Assembly: GCA_900554455.1 (NCBI GenBank)
Contig: USHT01000055.1
Location: forward strand, 1 to 6,967
Length of the DNA: 6,967 bases
Source: an uncultured Collinsella sp.
GTDB lineage: Bacteria > Actinomycetota > Coriobacteriia > Coriobacteriales > Coriobacteriaceae
Reading direction: 5' to 3'
Shown: positions 1 through 5,080 of the stretch, in pieces
How positions within the stretch are numbered: the stretch's first letter is position 1
Layout: every line of letters starts with the position of its first letter
Notes under the pieces: generated by a model
Database searches by the model: none
Seen by the model: only the letters and a program-made list of their open reading frames with translations
Told to the model about the DNA's origin: nothing
Program-made: the position numbers and the translations under genes

Positions 1-46
1 CAGATAAAACCTGCCAAAATAAACCTGTCCCTTTTTGGCAGGTTTC
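1..46 (-). repeat. 45-bp intergenic hairpin repeat, copy 1
   Basis: The sequence contains a perfect 13-bp inverted repeat: AAACCTGCCAAAA at 7-19 and its complement at 33-45, with a 13-nt loop at 20-32. Read on the minus strand the loop carries GGGACAGGTT. The minus-strand sequence of 1-45 matches 4871-4915 on the plus strand at 40 of 45 positions, so these are two copies of one element in opposite orientation. The element ends just before the ribosome-binding site of the gene at 65. It has only a short T run on either strand, so it is not a convincing intrinsic terminator. A non-autonomous REP/MITE-like element is the best description, and that is inference. The left edge of the window may cut it. 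Confidence 0.8.
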
Positions 47-64
47 TAGAAAGGCTTTCGGACT

Positions 65-2248
65 GTGAAGGATTCCGACCTCTCCACAACGGCTGCGCGC
101 GACGCTGCCCGCATCGTCTGGTTTAAGCGCTACCCCGCCAAGCAGACGCTCATCGCATTTTTGCTCGCGCTGTTGGCGACCACGGCGTTTTCCATCGATC
201 CCGCCCCGGTGTCGAGCAACGCGGTCTTGGCGATTGACCCCAAAGCCTCGGGCATGCTGTACGTGTGCTACGAGGTGCTCCTCTCGTTTGCCGGCCATAC
301 CGACGCGGTCATGCTGCTTGCGCTTGCCTGCCTGCTCACGCTGCCGTTTCGCTACGTATTCTTTGGCCGCGGCGACGCTTGGCGTCCCTCGGTGATCCTT
401 CCGTCGCTGTTCTTTGCCGTCTGCATGGTGTTTGGCCGCAGCTACGACCTCACCGATTCGGCCGAGATCGTGCTCGGCGACAAGGCCCGCATCATCTGCG
501 CCTGGATAGGCGGTGTGGGCTGGATGCTCTTGGCGGTCGTTGCCTTCTACCTTACCTTTGAGTGTCTGGATTGGCTGAGCTCTCGGCGCATTCCGTTTTC
601 CGAAGCGCACTTTGGCCGCGTATGGCGTGTGGCTCACGCCGTGCTCTCGGTCCATCCCTTTGCCGGGCCCTTCCTGGTGCTTATGATCGCCTGGGCGCCC
701 ACGCTCATCGCTTCGCTGCCCGGCCTTTTTATGGGAGATACGGGTGCGCAGATTCGCCAGTGGTTCAACTACCCCAACGGCACGAGTGACTACTTGCGTC
801 TGCTCAATCCCAATGTGTTGCTCAACGGACATCACCCCGTGGTGCATACGGCTATCATCGGTTCGTGCGTCCAGTTGGGGCTTTCACTGTTCAACAGCGC
901 CAACGCAGGTCTTGCTATCTACACCTGCGCTCAGTTCGTCATTACGGCCGCTTGCATGGCCTATTCCATCTCGTCGCTGCGCAAGCTGGGCGTGAGCCTG
1001 CCGGTCCGCGGCGTGATCCTGCTGTTCTTTGTGTTTATGCCCATGTTCTCCAACTACGCGGCCCTGCTTACCAAAGATGTGCTGTTTGCCGATGCGTTTT
1101 TGGTGCTGTTGGTGCAGACCGTGAAGCTCGTGGCCTGCGGCCTGCCCCGTCGCGATGCCAATGCCGAGCGTGCGGGCGAACAGAGGCCCGTGCTCTTTGC
1201 ACGCCACGACTGGCTGCTGCTCGCTCTGGGCGCCATGGGTTCCACGTTTCTGCGCAACGGCGGCCTGGTGTTTCCCCTGGCGGCATGCGTAATCGCGGCG
1301 GCGTTTTGCGCATGGGACGCGCATGTGGCTCATCGTGCAGCCAAGCAGGCCGGTGCTGCGCCTTCGGGCGCCATCCCGCGTTTCCGCTGGGTGGGAGTTC
1401 TTGCGGTGCTTGCACTCTGCCTTGCCTCCAATATGTACTTCACCAAGGTCTTTATGCCGGCGCATGACATCACGCCTGGTTCCAAGCGCGAAATCCTCTC
1501 GATTCCGTTCCAGCAGACGGCTCGTTTCGTCCAAAAGCACGATGGCCTCAACTCGGGCGTCAACCCCACGGTTAAGGAGGACGGCACCATCGTGGAGGCT
1601 CCTTGCGACGGCTTGGTGACCGACGAAGAGCGCGCCGTGATCGACCGTGTGCTCAAGTACGAGAATCTGGGCCGCCGTTACAACCCAGATAAGTCCGATG
1701 CCGTCAAGAACTGCTTTAACGAGTACGCCTCGCAGGAGGACATCAAGGCCTATTTTGAGGTGTGGACCCAGATGTTCAAAAAGGATCCCGAGTGCTATAT
1801 CTCGGCGCTCATCAATAACTACTACGGCTACTTTTATCCGAGTGCCCGCGATGCGTGGGTTTACAGCACGGCGCGCAGTGCCGAGATAATGGCAAAGCCC
1901 GATAACCTCAAGTACTTCGACTTCCATCCGGTCGATAGCAAGGTTGTGCGCTGGTGCGACCACCTGATCAACCTGTACCGCGTGGCGGTGCAGCGCATCC
2001 CGTTTATCTCGCTCACCATGAGCTCGGCCACCTATGTGTGGATCATGATCGCCGTGGTGGTCTATCTGCTACGTCGTCATTCGTGGCGCGGGCTGGCCAT
2101 TTGGGTGCCGCTGCTGGGCGTGCTCGCCGTGTGCCTGATCGGTCCCTGCAACGGCTCGACCTACATGCGCTACCTATATCCGGTCATCGCCTGCATGCCC
2201 TTTGCCATCGGCGCCACCATCACCCGCAGCGACCTCCTCTGGTCCTAA
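65..2248 (+). CDS. DUF6020-like polytopic membrane protein (possible GT-C-type glycosyltransferase)
   Basis: This 727-residue integral membrane protein has many hydrophobic segments (about residues 26-44, 66-95, 107-124, 143-166, 200-220, 260-300, 312-352, 383-416, 440-456, 652-670, 677-692 and 703-718). Between about 461 and 645 lies a large hydrophilic, probably extracytoplasmic, domain with three cysteines (C514, C550, C577). Conserved-looking motifs are PGLFMGDTG (D225) after a membrane segment, NGHHPVVHT (H256, H257), TKDVLFAD (K337, D338), and near the C-terminus GSTYMRYLYP. Acidic residues in an early outside loop plus a late outside domain recall GT-C glycosyltransferases that use lipid-linked sugars. 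I recognise the overall pattern as DUF6020. The enzymatic role is inferred, and no substrate can be named. The start is GTG at 65: an in-frame TAG lies at 47-49, and GAAAGG at 49-54 is a plausible ribosome-binding site about 10 nt upstream. The gene is monocistronic in appearance and bracketed by two related hairpins. Confidence 0.85.
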   Translation: MKDSDLSTTAARDAARIVWFKRYPAKQTLIAFLLALLATTAFSIDPAPVSSNAVLAIDPKASGMLYVCYEVLLSFAGHTDAVMLLALACLLTLPFRYVFFGRGDAWRPSVILPSLFFAVCMVFGRSYDLTDSAEIVLGDKARIICAWIGGVGWMLLAVVAFYLTFECLDWLSSRRIPFSEAHFGRVWRVAHAVLSVHPFAGPFLVLMIAWAPTLIASLPGLFMGDTGAQIRQWFNYPNGTSDYLRLLNPNVLLNGHHPVVHTAIIGSCVQLGLSLFNSANAGLAIYTCAQFVITAACMAYSISSLRKLGVSLPVRGVILLFFVFMPMFSNYAALLTKDVLFADAFLVLLVQTVKLVACGLPRRDANAERAGEQRPVLFARHDWLLLALGAMGSTFLRNGGLVFPLAACVIAAAFCAWDAHVAHRAAKQAGAAPSGAIPRFRWVGVLAVLALCLASNMYFTKVFMPAHDITPGSKREILSIPFQQTARFVQKHDGLNSGVNPTVKEDGTIVEAPCDGLVTDEERAVIDRVLKYENLGRRYNPDKSDAVKNCFNEYASQEDIKAYFEVWTQMFKKDPECYISALINNYYGYFYPSARDAWVYSTARSAEIMAKPDNLKYFDFHPVDSKVVRWCDHLINLYRVAVQRIPFISLTMSSATYVWIMIAVVVYLLRRHSWRGLAIWVPLLGVLAVCLIGPCNGSTYMRYLYPVIACMPFAIGATITRSDLLWS

Positions 2249-2249
2249 T

Positions 2250-2282
2250 TTGGTGCAAAGGGGACAGGTTACTTTGCACCAA
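2250..2282 (+). repeat. Hairpin element with GGGACAGGTT loop, directly after the DUF6020-gene stop
   Basis: This is a perfect 11-bp inverted repeat, TTGGTGCAAAG at 2250-2260 and CTTTGCACCAA at 2272-2282, around the 11-nt loop GGGACAGGTTA. It starts one base after the TAA stop at 2246-2248. The loop core is the same as in the 45-bp repeat at 1-46, but the stem sequence differs. No T run follows, so a Rho-independent terminator is not well supported. It could still protect the mRNA 3' end or serve as a repeat/mobile-element footprint. Confidence 0.75.
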
Positions 2283-2413
2283 GGGGCTGTATCATCACGA
2301 CGCCTTCATTTTGGGGTTTATCTCGCAGGCCAGTAGGTATATCATAACGACGTTTGTTTATATTGCCCGAGCATCTGCGCTGGGCTTTAGGTCGAAACCG
2401 ATAGGAGACACGT
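2283..2413 (+). promoter_or_regulatory. yebC upstream region with a 13-bp direct repeat
   Basis: This untranslated leader/promoter region precedes yebC. It contains two near-identical 13-mers, TATCATCACGACG at 2290-2302 and TATCATAACGACG at 2340-2352, with one mismatch and exactly 50 bp apart. Each begins with TATCAT, which resembles a -10 hexamer. An additional AT-rich TATATT lies at 2359-2364. I find no good -35 at the proper spacing for any of these, so the true promoter is undetermined. The ribosome-binding site AGGAGA at 2403-2408 is clear and lies 5 nt before the yebC ATG. Confidence 0.3.
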
Positions 2414-3220
2414 ATGTCCGGACACTCTAAGTGGGCCACAACCAAGCATCGTAAGGGCGCGCAGGACGCCAAGCGTTCCGCCCTCTTCTCCAAGCTGAGC
2501 CGCAACATCACCGTTGCTGCCCGTCTCGGCGGCGACCCGCTGCCCGAGAACAACGCCAGCCTCGCCGCTGCCGTTGCTAAGGCCAAGGCTCAGTCCATGC
2601 CCAAGGACAAGATCAAGTCCGCTATCGACAAGGCCTTCGGTTCGGGTGCCGATGCCGCCGTCTACGAGAACATCGTGTACGAGGGCTACGGTCCCGCCGG
2701 TGTCGCCGTCTACGTTGACTGCCTGACCGACAACCGCAACCGCACCGCCGCTGATGTCCGTTCCGCCTTCTCCCACGCTGGTGGTAACCTGGGCACCTCT
2801 GGCTCCGTCGCCTTCCAGTTTGAGCGCAAGGGCCAGATCGTTGTTGCCAAGGAGGTCCTGGACGAGAACGCCAAGAAGGAGACCATGATCGCCAACGGTG
2901 CTGCCGGTGACGAGGATGAGTTTATGATGGCGATCGCCGAGGCCGGTGGCGAGGACTACGAGGACGCCGGCGAGGAGTGGATTGTCTGGACCGCTGCCAA
3001 CGACGTCATGGCTGTTTCCAAGGCACTCGAGGAGCAGGGCATCCAGGTCAAGGGCTCCGAGACCACCATGGTCCCGACCACCCCGACTGAGGTCTCCGGT
3101 GCCGACGCCAAGAAGGTTCAGCGCCTCATCGACCGTCTCGAGGAGCTCGACGACGTCCAGGATGTTTACAGCACCATGGACATGACCGACGAGGTCATCG
3201 CTGCCCTCGAGGAGGAGTAG
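2414..3220 (+). CDS. yebC: YebC/PmpR family (TACO1-like) translation/regulatory factor
   Basis: This 268-residue cytosolic protein opens with the family signature MSGHSKWATTKHRKGAQDAKR. It also carries ARLGGDP (36-42), MPKDKI (62-67), YEGYGPAGVAV (89-99), CLTDNRNRT (103-111), GGNLGTSGSVAF (123-134), AEAGGEDYED (175-184) and the C-terminal LEELDDVQDVY (242-252). The family was first annotated as DNA-binding transcriptional regulators (PmpR). It is related to mitochondrial TACO1, and work on bacterial members links it to helping ribosomes through difficult stretches such as polyproline. At 268 residues it is about 20 longer than the usual 240-250. The extra length falls around residues 145-166, a Lys/Asn/Ala-rich segment before the DEDEF motif. 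The start is ATG with AGGAGA 5 nt upstream. Codon use is strongly biased towards GCC, AAG, GAG and CGC/CGT, suggesting high expression. It appears to be a single-gene unit. Confidence 0.96.
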   Translation: MSGHSKWATTKHRKGAQDAKRSALFSKLSRNITVAARLGGDPLPENNASLAAAVAKAKAQSMPKDKIKSAIDKAFGSGADAAVYENIVYEGYGPAGVAVYVDCLTDNRNRTAADVRSAFSHAGGNLGTSGSVAFQFERKGQIVVAKEVLDENAKKETMIANGAAGDEDEFMMAIAEAGGEDYEDAGEEWIVWTAANDVMAVSKALEEQGIQVKGSETTMVPTTPTEVSGADAKKVQRLIDRLEELDDVQDVYSTMDMTDEVIAALEEE

Positions 3221-3224
3221 CGCC

Positions 3225-3244
3225 TGCACGGGTTAAGCCGTGCA
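3225..3244 (+). other. Small hairpin just downstream of yebC
   Basis: A 7-bp perfect stem, TGCACGG at 3225-3231 with CCGTGCA at 3238-3244, and a 6-nt loop GTTAAG begin four bases after the yebC stop. What follows (TATCTGGG) is not a T run. It could stabilise the mRNA 3' end or assist the terminator at 3290, but there is no evidence that it terminates by itself. Confidence 0.4.
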
Positions 3245-3289
3245 TATCTGGGCATAATGAAGCGAGCATGCAAGCCTCGTGGAATAGAT

Positions 3290-3332
3290 GAGCCGGATCC
3301 GCGTGCGTACAGCACCGGACCCGGCTCTTTTA
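3290..3332 (+). terminator. Intrinsic terminator of yebC
   Basis: The left arm GAGCCGGATCCG (3290-3301) pairs with CGGACCCGGCTC (3316-3327), giving 11 of 12 pairs with one A-C mismatch. An inner GTGC/GCAC stem (3303-3306 with 3312-3315) extends it, leaving loop GTACA. TTTT follows directly at 3328-3331. This is a good Rho-independent terminator on the plus strand, 70 nt after the yebC stop. Its T tract runs into a TATAAT sequence. Confidence 0.75.
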
Positions 3333-3336
3333 TAAT
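3331..3336 (+). promoter_or_regulatory. Candidate -10 box of the amaP operon promoter
   Basis: A perfect consensus TATAAT lies about 50 nt upstream of the amaP GTG start, with its first base in the terminator T tract. At 16-18 nt spacing the upstream sequence lies inside the terminator hairpin and has no good match to TTGACA, and there is no TGn extension. The promoter is therefore plausible from position and -10 quality alone. A different sigma factor or an activator could be needed, given the stress role of the downstream genes. Confidence 0.35.
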
Positions 3337-3385
3337 GATGCGAATCGTTTTGCATTCTGTGGACCGAAACCTGAAGGGAGCGCGC

Positions 3386-3931
3386 GTGCGCGTACTCAAA
3401 CGAGCCCTAGCGATCGTGTATCTTGCCGCCGCCATCGTGGCGCTGGGCACGCTTGTCTGCCAGTTCTGGGGACCGTATACGTATCGCTTTATGCTGCTGT
3501 TGCGTGACACCATGCCTCGCGTCGTCGTTACGGTGTGTGCCGCCATCGTGGCACTTGGCGTGCTCATCGGTTTTTTCCGCCTGATGTTCGCGCGTCGCGA
3601 GCCGTCCTGCGTGCATCCGGCGGGGGAGCGCAATATCGAGGTCACCCTCGCAGCGCTTTCCTCGTGCGCCCGTGCCGCGGCAGAGTGCGATGATCGCGTG
3701 ATGGTTGAGCATATCGAGGCGCGCGTTCAAGGCTCCGACGAGTCGCGCGTTCGTTTTAAGGTCGAGGCCATCGCGCTGGATGATAAAGACGTCGCCTCTC
3801 TTGCCACCGCGATGCAGCAGCGCATCGAGAAGGCCTGCGACACCATGCTCGGCACGCCGGGCACGACCGCGCGCGTCCGTTTTTTGCCGTCCAAGACTAC
3901 CGTCCAGACCGTGGAGGTTTCCGGTGAGTGA
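3386..3931 (+). CDS. amaP: AmaP-like alkaline-shock-response membrane anchor
   Basis: This gene encodes 181 residues if started at the GTG at 3386. The reading frame is open back to an ATG at 3257, but the upstream part overlaps the yebC terminator and the -10 candidate, whereas AAGGGAG at 3374-3380 sits 5 nt before this GTG. Two membrane helices (about 6-27 and 45-68) form an N-terminal hairpin. A cytosolic domain of about residues 83-172 follows, with the alternating strand/helix pattern of an Asp23-like fold (IEVTLAAL, RVRFKVEA, LATAMQQRIEKACDTML, TARVRFLPSK). In Staphylococcus aureus AmaP is of similar length and anchors Asp23 to the membrane. The match rests on architecture and on the DUF2273 and Asp23 genes directly downstream, not on a diagnostic motif. 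Its last 8 nt overlap the next gene, so translational coupling is likely. Confidence 0.75.
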   Translation: MRVLKRALAIVYLAAAIVALGTLVCQFWGPYTYRFMLLLRDTMPRVVVTVCAAIVALGVLIGFFRLMFARREPSCVHPAGERNIEVTLAALSSCARAAAECDDRVMVEHIEARVQGSDESRVRFKVEAIALDDKDVASLATAMQQRIEKACDTMLGTPGTTARVRFLPSKTTVQTVEVSGE

Positions 3932-4301
3932 TACCAACCAAGACAAGACCGCCCGCACGCCGCGCCTGACGATCGACCAAAACGCTACGCCAGCAGGCGA
4001 GTCCGCCGACACCAAGCCCGAGGCCGGCGAGCAGCACGACAGCGCCGCTAACGACTTTGACGAGGCCATGGGTCTCATCAAAGGTACGGGCGCTGCTATC
4101 TGGAGCTATGCCGTGCGCCACCCCAATACTACGCTCGGCGCCTTGGCAGGCTTTATCCTCGCCGTGCTGGTACTTACGTTGGGCCTGTGGGACACGCTCG
4201 TCATCGCATTCTTTGTTCTGATCGGCGCCGTGATCGGCCAGATTCGCGACGGCGAGAACGGTATCGTCAACTTCTTCGGCCGTCTGTTTAGCGGCCGCTA
4301 A
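3924..4301 (+). CDS. DUF2273-type small membrane protein of the Asp23 cassette
   Basis: This gene encodes 125 residues from GTG at 3924, which lies within the end of amaP. GGAGG at 3913-3917, 6 nt upstream, decides this start over ATG codons further upstream in the same frame, which would overlap amaP deeply. Residues 1-58 are hydrophilic and probably disordered. Two adjacent membrane segments follow (about 69-86 and 88-107), separated only by a short GLWD turn, and then the end QIRDGENGIVNFFGRLFSGR. The helix pair followed by G-x-I-G-x-x-x-D is the typical DUF2273 pattern. That family is normally only about 60 residues, so the long N-terminal extension is unusual. DUF2273 genes habitually sit between amaP and asp23 genes. 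The molecular function is unknown; a role in organising Asp23 at the membrane is inference. Confidence 0.75.
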   Translation: MSDTNQDKTARTPRLTIDQNATPAGESADTKPEAGEQHDSAANDFDEAMGLIKGTGAAIWSYAVRHPNTTLGALAGFILAVLVLTLGLWDTLVIAFFVLIGAVIGQIRDGENGIVNFFGRLFSGR

Positions 4302-4312
4302 TATGTATTCGA

Positions 4313-4330
4313 CTGTCGCATCTGCGGCAG
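4313..4330 (+). promoter_or_regulatory. Short hairpin just upstream of the asp23 ribosome-binding site
   Basis: CTGTCGC (4313-4319) can pair with GCGGCAG (4324-4330) around the 4-nt loop ATCT, with one T-G wobble. It lies entirely in the 44-nt gap between the DUF2273 gene and asp23, ending 4 nt before the strong AAGGAGG ribosome-binding site at 4335-4341. No T run follows, so it should not terminate transcription. It could stabilise a processed asp23 mRNA or keep the ribosome-binding site open. This is structural inference only. Confidence 0.35.
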
Positions 4331-4345
4331 GCATAAGGAGGAACC

Positions 4346-4873
4346 ATGGCTTTTAACACGAAGGTCGATGTAGCCGATACCGAGCTCGAGGCGAATGAGG
4401 CCGTCGCCGCCGAGGCGGAGGACGTAACGCTCGAGGACGAGGCGCTCGTCGAGGCCGAGTCCGATGCGGACGAGGACAACGAGGAGATGGATGAGGAGAC
4501 GGACGAGTCCGAGGACTCGCTGACCTATTCCAACGGCGTGATCGAGAAGATCGTCGCCATGGCCACCCGCGAGGTGCCGCACGTCCTGGGCATGAAGGGC
4601 AACCTTATGCACTTTGTGCAGGAACAGTTTGGTGCCGAGAACCTGACCAAGGGCGTGACGGTCGAGGTCACCGACGACAACCGCGTGGTCGTCAACATCT
4701 CAGTCATCATCGAGTACGGCGCCTATGCGCCTGCGATCTTTGACGACGTTAAGGCGCGCGTCACCGAGCGTCTGGCCGCGATGACCGGCCTTGAGGTGGC
4801 AGGCGTCAACCTGCGCATCGAGGATGTCATCACCCCCGAGGAGTACGAGCACCGCACCAGCCAGCACGAGTAA
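4346..4873 (+). CDS. Asp23/Gls24 family envelope stress response protein
   Basis: This 175-residue soluble protein has its family domain from about residue 60 to 165: YSNGVIEKIVAMATREVPHV (61-80), GVTVEV, NRVVVNISVIIEYGAYAPAI (112-131), VKARVTERLAAMTGLEVAGVNLRIEDV. Asp23 proteins are abundant, membrane-associated through AmaP, and linked to cell-envelope and alkaline stress. Residues 11-59 form an extremely acidic tail: 25 of 49 are Asp or Glu, with no Lys or Arg between K6 and K68. It is probably disordered and is not part of the usual family core. AAGGAGG at 4335-4341 is a near-ideal ribosome-binding site 4 nt before ATG, consistent with higher output than the two upstream genes, which start with GTG. 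It is the last gene of the cassette. Its TAA stop forms the first bases of a repeat element. Confidence 0.92.
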   Translation: MAFNTKVDVADTELEANEAVAAEAEDVTLEDEALVEAESDADEDNEEMDEETDESEDSLTYSNGVIEKIVAMATREVPHVLGMKGNLMHFVQEQFGAENLTKGVTVEVTDDNRVVVNISVIIEYGAYAPAIFDDVKARVTERLAAMTGLEVAGVNLRIEDVITPEEYEHRTSQHE

Positions 4874-4915
4874 CCTACCAAAAAGGTACAGGTTTGTTTC
4901 GGCAGGTTTTATCTG
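4871..4915 (+). repeat. 45-bp intergenic hairpin repeat, copy 2
   Basis: This stretch matches the reverse complement of positions 1-45 at 40 of 45 bases. The outer inverted repeat is degraded by two A-C mismatches. A smaller hairpin at its 5' side is improved, with TACC (4876-4879) and GGTA (4885-4888) around AAAAA, flanked by AACC/GGTT with a 2-nt bulge. The loop core is GGTACAGGTT rather than GGGACAGGTT. The element's first three bases are the asp23 stop codon, and it ends 10 nt before the strong terminator at 4926. Confidence 0.8.
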
Positions 4916-4925
4916 CGTAAACGTC

Positions 4926-4968
4926 AAACGGCCGGTCGCGCATGCAAAAGCGCGGCCGGCCGTTTTCT
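4926..4968 (+). terminator. Strong intrinsic terminator of the amaP-DUF2273-asp23 cassette
   Basis: AAACGGCCGGTCGCG (4926-4940) pairs with CGCGGCCGGCCGTTT (4951-4965) along all 15 positions, including one T-G wobble, around the 10-nt loop CATGCAAAAG. TTTT (4963-4966) closes the right side. The stem is very GC-rich. The short A run on the left could also give weak termination on the minus strand. Confidence 0.9.
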
Positions 4969-5080
4969 ATATGCCCTCAATGCGGTCATACCGCTCGTCT
5001 AACTAAGGGTTGCAATCTTCGCGTTCCGCGTTACCCTAATGGGCGCATTGTTTCCAAATTGTTAACGAGGGGTTGCCGTA
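4969..5080 (+). promoter_or_regulatory. Upstream region of the YitT gene with a weak promoter candidate
   Basis: TTGCAA (5010-5015) and TACCCT (5032-5037), separated by 16 nt, are a weak sigma-70-like pair 43 nt before the ATG. A 5-bp GCGGT/ACCGC mini-hairpin lies at 4982-4994. GAGGGG at 5067-5072 is the ribosome-binding site of the next gene. No riboswitch-like structure or operator was recognised. Confidence 0.25.

Noticed and set aside
884..1963. Long open frame on the minus strand (359 codons) opposite the DUF6020 gene
   Set aside because: Its translation is rich in His/Arg/Gln with no domain pattern, and it mirrors the third-position GC bias of the plus-strand gene, whose protein is clearly membrane-like.
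2387..3229. Minus-strand open frame of 280 codons covering yebC
   Set aside because: Low-complexity Gly/Leu/Val/Asp translation is typical of the antisense of a strongly codon-biased gene, and yebC itself is unmistakable.
3257..3385. ATG at 3257 as the start of the AmaP-like gene
   Set aside because: The extra 43 residues would be encoded by the yebC terminator and the TATAAT region and have no ribosome-binding site; GTG at 3386 has AAGGGAG at proper spacing and gives the family length.
3705..3923. ATG at 3705 as the start of the DUF2273 gene
   Set aside because: It would overlap amaP by over 220 nt and adds an Arg/Ser-rich frame-shadow sequence; GGAGG points to GTG at 3924.
4289..4300. Perfect 12-bp palindrome TAGCGGCCGCTA at the end of the DUF2273 gene
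   Set aside because: It lies in the coding end with no loop, and GC-rich palindromes of this kind arise easily at this base composition; no regulator site is recognised.
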